From JACQQW01 sp964520655 (GTDB taxonomy: Bacteria; Omnitrophota; Gorgyraeia; Zapsychrales; Fredricksoniimonadaceae), in NCBI GenBank assembly GCA_964520655.1, contig CAZFNI010000010.1, positions 1 to 64,000 of the forward strand: a stretch of 64,000 nucleotides of DNA, given 5' to 3'. The notes under the pieces are model-generated. The model was not told the origin of the DNA. It was given only the letters and a program-made list of their open reading frames with translations, and did no database searches. The stretch's first letter is position 1. The number at the start of each line of letters is the position of its first letter. Both the position numbers and the translations under genes were made by a program. Positions 27,301 through 39,300 of the stretch are shown here, piece after piece.

Positions 27301-30300
27301 GCTCTTTTAGCCCATGTGTTCGCGCAGGCGTTGAAAGAGAGGATCGGTAAGACAGAACCGACATTGTCCAACAGTATTGTGAATATTCCGGATGCTAAAA
27401 GCATTCCGGTCCAGATCTTCAGGGCGTATCACGAGGTCACCCAGCCGAATTCATTTGCTGTTCAACGTATCGGCAGCACGCTGGTTGTGTTGATGCCTAA
27501 AGAAGCCGGCGCCAAACATTTTGACCGCTTCATCAGATTTGTCCGTGAGAACGAAAATGCTGCGTTTGCCGGCAATACACTGACGGTCCAGCAAGTGGTG
27601 AATTATCTAAATGACAGGAATGTTCAGAATTACAAACAGGCATTGACCAATGAAGAACAGGAGTTCTTGAAGATCCTGATGGTGCCGGGCCGGGAAATGA
27701 TCCGGCAGGATGAAGGATTCAAATGGGATGTCATTGTGCCGGGTAACGTGGTCATGGTTGCGGTTGACAGGAATAGTCCGCAGATGGCTTCGAAACAGAT
27801 CGTTCCGGCCGTCGCTCTTGTTTCAAAATTGTATCAGAACGAACAAAAAGGCGAAGCGGCCGACAGCGCCATGTCTTCAACTGTTAGGGCTGTATTTGCG
27901 TCCTTGTTAGCTTCAGCTTCTTTGACCGCAAGTACGCCAAGTACGACAGCGGTGACAGATAAAAATGTCCCAGCGTCTGACGTTAAGGCTGATCAGGCCA
28001 ATGAACAGGCCATGATCACGACGGGAACGCGCACGGTTGAACCTAAAAAGGTTGAACGCCGTGATGAAGGTGCCGGCGGCGGCGCGGGTGGTGGTACAGG
28101 CAGTGCCGCAAGAGTGGAATTGGTCAAAGCCTTAACGGCAGGATCACCGGCAGCAGCGGCAAGCATCATGACCGCTAACAGCAGTCTCTCGGTTGAGGGC
28201 GTCAGGGCGGTTGAGAGCGTCGTTGCCCAAGTCATGAGGACGCCGGCATTCCAGACGGCATTAAACGATGTGCGCAAGGCTCAGGTGGAAAAAGGTGATG
28301 TTCCAGCGGCAGCGAATGTTCTTTTAAAGGTCTTTGCCCAGGAAAGCACCAGCGTCATCGACGCACGGACAACGCGTACTGTCAGAACTGCGCAGGCTGC
28401 CCCAACACCAGTGACAGCCGCTGTACATCAAAAAGACGCGAATAATGTGGCGGCGATCCTCACGGGAACAACACCCAACAGCATTGCTTCTCTGAAAGCC
28501 GAAGAAGATATCCCGGCGATCACTAAATATAGAGAAGGCGTCCAAGCACAGCAGGCGATCGACAACATGGTCTCTGAACCGAGCGTATTGTCTTCAGACG
28601 CTTTTGTCCGCGGCAATTTCGATCAGATCACGGATGTTGTGACCAAGGGTCTTAAAGGTACGACCAAAGAAAAGACAGCGAATATCATTAAAGCCCGTCT
28701 GCAAGATGTGTACAGCATGCCGGATGTTGTCCGTCAGTGGAATGTGATCAAGACTCAAACGCCTTCGGCTAAAGAAAGAGAAGTCTTCAATGCATTTGTC
28801 ATGCAGAAGATGTCAGCCTTGCAGCCGAGTTTTGCTAAAGCGGTGATCTTGGCGTATGCGCAAAGCGTCGAGAATATGACACGAACAAGTGAGCATGTCG
28901 GTACGGATATCATGGGCGTTATCGACGCTGTTTTCACCCGTCCGGATCAGCTCATAGAAAAGCAAGCCGCTCAAGCTGCTGCCCAGACCTACTTTGATCG
29001 CAGGGAAAATATTGAAAAGAATCAATACTATAAGAACAAGGTCGCGGCTGATCCATCCTACGCGATTGGTGAATGGGCAGCCACATTAAGAGATATTGCC
29101 ACGCGCATGCCGGATACGATCGTGGTGGAAGCGCCGAAGGCCGTCGCAGCGCCTGTTGTAGAGGCTGTTGCTCCTGTTGCGCAGCAAGTAACGGCTCTAG
29201 TAAAAACGGTTGTTCCTGTTCCAGTGGTTGTCCCGAATGCCTCAACGTTAGTTGATGGCAGACAACAAGCCGTGCCGGCAAAGATGGTCAAGCCCGCTGC
29301 CAACAATGATTCCTGGAAAAATAGAGTAGTCGACGCCTTAGAGAAAGTCTCACCGAGGGTTGCCGCGTTGGGCGCGGCCATTTTGCTTGGTTCCACACCA
29401 GTGGCCCAAAAGCAATTAAGTGGCACACAGGCTGTCGGTTCTGCTCCAGCGGTCGCGGTCATGCATCAAGGGCAAGAGGCACAGCTGCCAACCCTGACCG
29501 CAATGCCGATCCCTTCCACCAGCATGCCGGCAGCGTCAACAGTCAATAATGGTCCGGCGGCGGTTGTTAATGCTTCAGGCAGCGTCGCGCCTCAAGCGAA
29601 ATCCATTGCCGTGGTCCACAGCGTTGAATTGACCCGGGATGTTTCACAAGCTATTGCGAAATTACCGCAGGCGTTAAAAGAAGAAGTGTTCAGTAACCCC
29701 AGTGGCAGCGGTGCGATCGTCAGTGACCGTGTGTATCAAGTCATCAAGCCGGCCGTGGAGAAAAAAGATCTCAGTTCCCGTTTAAGCGCCTCTATAGCGG
29801 AAGCCAGCAATGCCGCAGCCGGGGCGCTGCTCATGGTCTTAGGCGGACTTGGGGTAGGCAAAAGACGCGAACAGGCCCAAACAAAAGCACCGCAGCAAGC
29901 AGAGATCAAGACAAAGCCTGTGACCGCTTCCTTAAATGAACAGATCGCGGCCGTCAAGAATGCGGTCGCCCTGCACGCCAAGACATTACCGGATGCTGAT
30001 CCAGCCAGGGTCAAGGCCGAACGTCTGGTGAAAGTATTAGACACCATGCGTTCTGTCGTGATCCCGGGCGCCGCCAATGAAGCTGTCATCAAACAGTTCG
30101 CCGCAACCGAGATCCCCGCGATCTCTGAAGATATTGTTGCCGCCTTGCCGGCCAAGGATCAAGAGACATTCAGATCCGTGGTGCAGTTCAGAGCTGCAGA
30201 GAAAGCCGAATATGAACGTCAGGAGCAGATGAAAGTTGAAACTGCCGCGAAGAAAGAACAGCAGGATATCCGCGATGGGCGTCTGCAAGCTCAGACGCAA

Positions 30301-33300
30301 CGCGTGATGCAGGCGGGTGCTGATATAACATCGAAGGATCTGGTGGCGGCCGGGATCGCTGAAACAACAGTTGGCGCATCCGTCGTGAAGTGGCAGGATA
30401 CACCGGATGTGAGAAATGCCCTTGAGGTCATCAAGGCAGCAGGGGAAGATATTTCGGATGTCACTTATGTCAAGGGTGAATACACGGCTCCGCTAAAACC
30501 ATCAGCCCAGATCGCGATCGTGCAGTTGGCTACGGCGTTTGACCAGACAATTGAGCAGGCGGCGCAAGGGCGGCCTGTTTTGGCGGCAACAGCTCAGCAG
30601 ATCAGGAACCTGGCGCGCGTGGCTATGGTGGCCGGCTATAAGGCAGAAGAACCTGATTATGTGGATCATGTGATCGCCCTCATGCCGCAAATTGAGCAGA
30701 TCGAACGCGCGGTCTTTGCCTTACCGCAGGCACAGCTGGTTTTGAAGGTTGTGGAATATAATGGAAAGCCGGCGGATATTTCTTCCGCCCGCATCGTTGT
30801 TGACCGTTTAAAGCAATTTGAAACCACAGGCCAGATCGAGCCCGCCCAGGTCAAAGCGGTCTTAAATGTCGCGCCGAAATTAACGAAAGCCCAGCTGGAT
30901 GACATGTTGAATTTACGCCAGGTCAGCCAGATCGCGTATCAGACGGTTCGCCAGGAAATGGCCATCTTAAAGGGCAGCCTCCCGGCAAAAGAGATCATTC
31001 AAAACAGAATTGCACAGTTGCTGCCGGCGTCGGTTAGAGGCGCGGCAGATATTAGCCGCAGCATTGCCGATGCTGTTGTTGCCCCAGGTGCCGATCAGGT
31101 GGAATTGCCGGGCATCAGCGAAGCTGAACACAAGGTCATGACCGCGATCATTAATGATCCGCAGATCAGCGCGATCGGTTCTTTGGCAAGCGTGATGGAT
31201 ATGGGCGCAAAGAAAGCCGAAGGTTCCGTCGATCAGGCCCAGGTTTCTACAGCCATAAAAGTAATGGCCGCAGCCGCGGCTGCATCAACGGTGCTGTCGA
31301 TCCCCAGCGCAACATCTCAACGGGAAATCAATCAGGTCTCACCGGCTGTTGTGGCGCCGGCACCCGTTAAGATCAGAGAGGTTGTGGCTCCGGTGATGGT
31401 GGACACAATGGTCCCGCAGGTGATCGCGCCGACCCAGACAAGATTTGACGTCAGCACGCCGGTCATTGACAGGTTCAAGGGAGGGGTTGTCATCGTCGCT
31501 GTTGATGTGACAACAGGCAAACTAAGCGGCATTGCGCAAGTTGTCCCCGGCATTGACGGGCAAGTGGAATCCTTCAAGAAAAGCCTTCCGAATGCCGAGA
31601 GCGTAAAATATGAAGTCTTCTATTCAGGTCCGCGTCCAAACTTTGTCAGCACGGTGATCAATAAGCTGGATATCTTAAAGTCAGAAGCCAGACAAGTTGG
31701 CGGCGCATCTGCTCCGGCCCAGTTCATGGTGAAGGCCAATGAACAAGGGCTGTATGTTGTGAACTCTAGAAATGATAAGATCCATGAATACCGCTACAGC
31801 AGCAAAGGTCTGGAAAAAGCCGATCAAGCCATGGCTGCGGTCGCAGAAGTGGTTATAGAGAAAGGGATCGCGCCGGAAATATTGGCCAGGGGAGGCGCGG
31901 AATTAACCGCTGCATTAGGATCTATCGGGTTGACCGGGAATGAATTAGATGCCGTGAAGTTATCCGTTAATCAAGTCAATCAGGACCGTCCGGCTGTTAC
32001 GGCCGCGGTACAAAGAATTGAAACCGCCCGTGCTACCGGCGATACCCAAGCGGTCACGGCCGCTGTTGGGGCCTTAAATGAGATGTATCAAGGGAAGGTC
32101 CCAGAGGCTGTGTTAACAGCGCCGACGGTGCGCGGCATTCGTCTGGATGACGGTACCAGTGTCCCGGCGGTGTATAATGCCCAGCAAAAAGCCTATATCG
32201 CGGTTGCCCAAACACCTAAAGCACGCATCGCGTTGAATGCCGGCATCATCGAAACGACCTATCGCATTGTGCCGGCAGCTAAAGGCGACTCAAAACCGGA
32301 AGCTGTGATGTACACCTTGGAATCAACGCCAGCCGTCAACAAGGCCTATGCCCAGGTGATCGCGTCGTTAACGGATCAAGAAAGAGTACAGTTGCCTCCA
32401 AGTACAGCCAAAACGATCAAGGCGACCCCACAATTGTTAGGTCGTATCTTCAATGTTCAGATCGCCAATGCTGTTAATGAACTGATCGCCGGAAAATCCT
32501 TCGAGAGCGTCAATGACGGCCGTATGGGGGCATTGCTCAATCAAGCGTTGGCCTTGGCTCAGGAAAACAATGATACCGAAACTGTTGCCAAGATCAATGA
32601 ACTTCAACCTCGCATTATTTTACTGCAAAAAGCGTACAGCGAATTAAATGCCCAAAGCGCGTTAGCCCTCAAAGTCGCATTATTGAGCAAAGATCCTCGA
32701 ACGATCGCCCAGGCCCAGGCGGTTGTCGACCAATTGACCCAAATGAACGCCGACGGCCGCTACAGCAAAGATGTGTTGACGCAATTGAAAGATGTTCAAT
32801 TCCCGAAGATCAGTAAAGAAATGCTGGCTGTGTCGGTTAAGCTCAATGGGGCCAGCGCCTATACGGTTGTGATGTCCGCATTGCGCGGCCTGCTTGGGTT
32901 AAAGACTAAGGGCACGGATGCCCAGGATGAAGAAGCCGTCAGTCAGGCCATGAAAGATCCCGGCAAGAATGACCAGATCACCGCGGCTATTGAAGAAGAA
33001 TTAAGATCACTTGGCTTGACCGAGGGCATTAGCGATATTGCCATCGCCGTTGTCCAAAGCGGTAATCTGAAATTACTGCAAGGCATGACCAAAGAAGAAG
33101 CGCGTGCCTATGAAAAGATGATGCGCAGCCCGAATAATCAAGCGGTGGTCACTATTCTGGATTTCTTCGGATTCAAGGGTGACGAGATCTTCGCCGGTGA
33201 TAAAGCGATGGCAGTAAAGCCGCAGGAAAAAACGGCTGCCAGTATGCGCGAGATGTTCAATTTAGGCGCGGTAGGCAAATACATTGCCCAAGCCATAGGC

Positions 33301-36300
33301 CAGGGATACAAGACCAACAAGACCAGCGTGATCGCTTTTGATCCGGATGATCAAGCACAAATACGCGCCCTGAAAGACATGGTCATCACGATGGGCCGTA
33401 AACCGCTGGACATCACCTCGGCCAATATCACCAAGGCGGCAACCGATCCTAAGGCGTATGTGTTCTTAGTGCCCAATAACAAGGATATCCGGCGTGAACT
33501 GGCCAATGATCCAGAGGCCATGAAGGCGCTGGAATTGATCACCGATGTCCATGATAACAACGTCCGCACGGGAAGCGAGCTGTTCGCCGCGCAGGAAAAA
33601 CTCATTAAAACGAATTATGTCGATCATTTGACCGGGATCGGCACGCAGGCGGAACTCAAACGCAGCGTCCAGGACATGATCAAGACGATGATGATGGGGA
33701 CTTCATTAAGGTCCCGCGTCGCCCCGGCCAAAGAACCAACAGAGCGCAATGTTGCCTTCACTTATATCATGTTCGACGGCAATAAATTCGGTTCGACCAA
33801 TGTCCTCTTCGGGTTTGAGAATGGGGATGCGGTACTGGCCAAATTAGGCGAGATCGTTCGCGGCAATTCCCGTGAATCAGATATCTTGGTCCGCTGGGCG
33901 GGGGATGAATTCGTGATCGTTTTGCCGCAAGCCGGCAGAGAAGAAGCGGCCGCCTATTTGACCAAATTGACTAAGGCCATTAACGAAGCCTCGTTCGTGC
34001 CGGAAGTCTTTGGCCGCAGCGCGGTATTAGAGAGATTACAGGCGAAACAGAATGATGACCTCTCCGAAGGCGACCAGGAAAAGATCCGTACCGGTTTGAT
34101 CGCCCAGCTGAAGATGCAGAATCCCGGCAAGGAAGTCCCGGCGGATATGACCACTGAAATGGCTGTCAGGGCGATCAAGGCAGATCAATACGCCTTTGAC
34201 CGCTGGATCGTTTCCATCACCGCCGGCGCAGCGGTGGTCAATAAATCTATTGAAGAGATGAAAGACAAAGATCCAGAAAGCCTGCGACTGGAAGTGGAAA
34301 AAATGGCCGATACCGCTCTTGAAGGCGCTAAAGGCAACGGCAAAAGCTTTGATATCGTCAAAGACGGACAGCATTTTGTTTCCAATGAACCAACGGTGCT
34401 GGCGTTTGAGTCCAAAGAAGAACCTGTCGCGTATGCCGACCGCGTGGCTGGCCGCGGTGTGCTCGAAGGGTTAATGGATGAATCCATCCGCTGGGCGGAG
34501 AAGAATCATACCGTTCCTGTGCTGACCTATACTACAGGCGATCAGCTGGCAGGCATTAAAACATATTTGGCTAAGGAACATCCGGATAAAAAAGTTCGGA
34601 GCATCTATGATGCGAATTCGATCGGCGCGCTGGTCAATAATCCAGCGCTGTCACAGCAAGTGATCGTCATCCCTGAGACGATGAAATTCAATTATCTAAA
34701 AGATTCTCCAGAGCTGCTGGCTGATTTTGAACGCATCACCGGTGTGCATGATGCCAAACTAACCGCTGAGGCCTGGTATGAATCTCAGCGCCGGGAGATC
34801 GATACTCCGGGGACAGACTTGTTGACAGGCTTGAAGAATAATGCCGGATTGAATCAAGCTGCCAGACAATCCTTGAAGGAAATGGGCCGTATTATCGAGG
34901 CCGGGACCCCGGCCCGCATGGCCGCGGTTGTTGTCACCCTGCGTGATTTTAAGGCCGTCAATGACCTCTTCGGACATCATGCCGGCGATGCAATTTTAAC
35001 GCTGGCCGGAAATTCTTTGAAAGCAGCGTCGCGCTTGACGGACAGCGAGGGACGTTTGGGCGGCGATAAATTTGCCGCGATCCTGCCGAATACGGGAGAA
35101 GAAGGGATTGGCGCTTATGTCAGCCATGTGGTTGAACGTTTTAAGAAAGATCAGACACAGGATGCAGAAGTCGCCAGGATCTTAAGCAGAGACAATGTGG
35201 CTGACGTGTTGACACATATCTTGATGGATCCAACCACGACGGAGGAGAAAAAGATCAAGGTCTTGGGATGGGTGAAGACGCAGTTGAAGATCCAGAACCC
35301 CGGCAAAGAAGAGAAGATTGATGCGATTACAAAACTTTGGGATGCGATGAATGTGATCGACGAAAATAGCGACTTGACGTTCGACCGCTGGGTGATTGAA
35401 TTAACGGCGGGCGCAAGCGGGATGACCCAGGTATTGCCGCAGAAGATCACCGATAAAGACGGCCGCCAGATCTATGAGAAATTGATCACGGAAGCAAAGA
35501 CCGCTGTTGCCCAGGCACAGAAAACAGGGGAGGTCGTAAAGCTTGGCCAATTTGATATCGCCTTAGAGAAAGCTCAGGCCGCCAAGCAGGAAAGCAGCGA
35601 CAAGGCCCAGATCGCACGGGAAAAAGCACAGGCGGCCTCAGAAAAAGCTATCGAGAATGCCCGTGAGGCCCGCGATAGAGCGCAGATGGCTGCATATAAT
35701 TTCAGTGCCCTGCGCAGCGCGGCAGTCCGTGAAGGCAAGTCCTACTTTAGTATATTGAAGGATGCTGTTTCAAACGGCCGTTTTGCCCAGAAGGCTAAGG
35801 ATTACGGGGAAAATATCCGCGCCAAGATCTTGGATAATTCCTCCATCGCCAGGATCTTAGCGGCGATCGAGCAGCATAGGGCCTTTTTGAATGACCACCT
35901 GCAGGCCGTCAGAGGCCAGGTATTTAAGAAAGACGGCCAGGTCGGTTCTTCCGTCCAGACTAGCGCCGATTCTTCGCAGGATCCCAATGACGCCACATGG
36001 TTTGAATATTTGATCAAGAAGATCAAGGATGCCGCCGATCAGGTGGTCTTTATCCTGGCGCGCCGCACCGCTTCATTCTTTAAGCCGGTATTCACCGCGG
36101 CCAATAGTTTCGCCGAGAACGTGGATTATGCGGCCTTAAAGGGCACCCGCGACATTGTCCGGGGCGTGCTGGCCTTCTTTGATCTGAATTCTGACGCCAA
36201 GATCGTTGACGTTTTTGCCGGCATCATTTCCCGTAATAAGGAAGCTTTGGCCAAGGCCAAGAACTTGCGCACGATGCTCGTTGAGATCATTGAGATCGTC

Positions 36301-39300
36301 AAGATCGGGGACAATGACAACGAGGAGCTGCAGGAAGTTCCGGCCGATGCCGCGCAGATCGCCAACACTTTGGCCGATCAGATCATCGCTAAGTCCGGTA
36401 TTAATTCATCCGCCTCCGCGGAAGATAATATGATCTTGGCCGTAGATCGTCAGACATTCAATGCCTACAAAGCGCTGCATTTGGAATTAATGGCCGCGGC
36501 AAGCAATCCGGCAGAGAAAGATGAAGCCATCCAAGCTTCCACGCAATGGTTCATGCGCTGGAAGATCAGCCCGCTCAATGCCCAGATGATCGTTGCCGGT
36601 TTAAATAACGGTAAAGGATTCACAGATCTTAAATCCTTATTGATGATCGATAAGAAGGATTCTTACTATAAGGCCAAGGATATCCAGCCGGGCCACAGCG
36701 TTGAAGGTGTGGAAGAAGTTGAAGAAGTTGAAGAAGTCCCGGCGGCAGTGCAGCCTGCGGATGTTCCTCAAGGCCCGTCTTACGCCGATCAATTCAATAC
36801 GGAATACGGCGCGGAAGAGACCCAGACGATCGATGTCGAACCAATGGCGCCGCCAGCACCAGCCGACCGCAACAATATCAATGATTTCGATAATGAATTG
36901 CCGGTCATGCCGCAAGCGCCGCTGCCGCCAGCACCGAATAATATTCTGCCTAAAGTCGGTCCTTTATCCGACGCCACAAATGATGTGCAATATGATAATG
37001 TCATTGAACTCTCGGCCGTGATGGCTGCGGGCAGGAGAAACACCGCGAAGTTAGAAGGCGAAGGCGGCATTGCCACCGATGCCATGCCGGCGACCGGAAC
37101 AGGCGACGAAGCGATGACATCTGTCGATCCCAACGATCCTTTGAAAGATAAGAAAGCTGTATTGCCCCAGACCAATAAAAGCGGCAAAATGCCGCTGGAT
37201 GAAGGCGGCACCACCGCTCCCATGAGGACCCCGACACTGCCAGGACCCATCGGCAACCCTGTGTCTGTGCCAGGCACAGCTGCGGCGCAGCCCACAGGTC
37301 CAGTGGCTGCCAATAATCCATTAGAACCAGCAGCACCTGAGGCGCCCGCGCCCAACACAACACCGATGGCTCAAAATAGTCCTTCGGCCCAAAATACTCA
37401 GGCACGGGTTGCGGCACCAACACCTTCTCCTGTACCAACTCCGTCCGCGGCAGGCGGAGCCCCGGCTGTACCGCGCGCATTGACTGGCCCGCAAACGCCG
37501 CTGGGAATAACCTATAATCCGAGTGCTGTTGGATCCCAGGCTGAAGCGCCGCCTCCAGGGGCCTCACAGACAACAAGAACAGCTCCTGCTGAACCGGTCA
37601 GTGAGCCAATACCATTACAATCACCTATTCCAGTGCCCGCGCAACCTTCTGGGGCTGGGTCAGGCTTAGTACCGATCGTTTATGCGATCAGGCAATTGAG
37701 ATATCAAGTCACAGAACCAGTTCCTACCGGTTCAAGATTAAGGGGGTATAATCCGTTTGCCAGAGTGCTTTTAAAAACGGCGCCGGATCACGCCCCGGGT
37801 CGTAACCCATCTGTCAGCGATTTCTCCGATCGCTCCGACAGAAGAAATGTAGGAAATGGAGAAAATGTACAAACGTTTGCAGTACAAGCAGTTGCAGCAA
37901 AATCAGTAGTTTCTGTAAAATTAGCAGAAAATGACTTAGCGCAAGCTATGTCATCAAGCAAAAGCAGCACAAAAGCAGTACAAGCAGCAAATCGTAGCGC
38001 CGAAGTAGCAGCAAGTGTCAACGCAGTACAGGTAGTACGTAGTGTTGCACAAAGCAGTAGTAGTAACAATGTCCAAACTGGTAATAAGTCCTCCCTTAGG
38101 GGTAGGATGGCAGCGCAAGTAGCAGAAGCAAGAGCTGTAGTGTCAATGGACATTATGGCGGAAACACCTAGATCTGACAGGACTGTTTATAATAACAGTG
38201 CCGCTGGTAATAGTAATAGCAGCAGAGTACATATAGGAAATACTGCATCAAGCCTACGTGCAAGAAGTGTGCGCATAGACTCTGGGCACGGTATAGATAG
38301 TGTAGGTAGACTGTCTAGTGCTAGGGCTATATACACAGATACTGCCATAGGTGTGAGTGCTCGAGATTTGCCAACCGGGCTTGCCGGGGATGGTCTGCGT
38401 ATGGGGACTGTTTCTGGAGGTTCAAGAAGTGTTGGCTTCTATTCGTTATTGTCAAAACGAGCACTGACATTCAGCCAAACTAATCTCACACAAGCACAAT
38501 TAAGTATCATCCGTTTCATCCATCAAAAGGGGAGGTACGTATGGTTACCGAACTTAAAATTAACCACATTATCCGCGTCCGCGACGACGACTCCAGGATC
38601 GCAACCGCACGCGACGCAAACAACAAGATCCACATTTACCGCATCAGCAAACTGGGCATCATCACCAAACATAACGGGCTTAAATCCACATGGGATCCTG
38701 TTGAGGCCAGGATCAAGGAAAGTCTCCGCATTCTTATTGACGCCGCAAGCAAATTCGGCCGCAGTTACAAGATCGACCACGTCTGATCCATCACTCAATT
38801 CTAATAATGTTTTTGATCATGCGCGTATTTGGCTAGCCAAACAAAGCCAGGGCCGCTTTGTGTTTGACAGGGCACAGCGCGCATCCTGGAAAGACGCGCT
38901 CCAATCTATCCGCAGAGATCTATGGCAATACATCGCTGTTGCGGTGGGGGGCGTGATCGGTTCTGCGGTGACGGTTGTCGCCATAGAAAAGGGATGGATC
39001 TCGCCGCGGGCCATCGAGATCATCCGCGTCAATACCTGGATTGTTTTAGGCGTATATGCATTTAAGGTATTGATCGACCGCGTTTTTGGTAAGAACGATC
39101 GATCAGCTTCTTCCAAAGAAGAAGGCACAAAGAACGACGAAGACAAGAAGATATTGTCCGTCGCCTTGGTTTTAGGCACCGGGGCGGCCTTGATGTCTGT
39201 TTTAGGATTTACACCTGACGCCGAGGCGGCGCAGGCGCATTTAACACAACACAACGGAGGTGCACTATGGTTAAGATCACCAACATCATCGACATTCCCA

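Noticed and set aside
36709..36738. GAAGTT repeats as a CRISPR or regulatory repeat
   Set aside because: They are a three-copy in-frame Val-Glu-Glu coding repeat with no spacers.
36789..37576. Two overlapping minus-strand open frames of about 190 codons
   Set aside because: They mirror the Pro/Ala-rich linker and encode Gly/Ser/Leu- or Arg-rich products without starts or family features.
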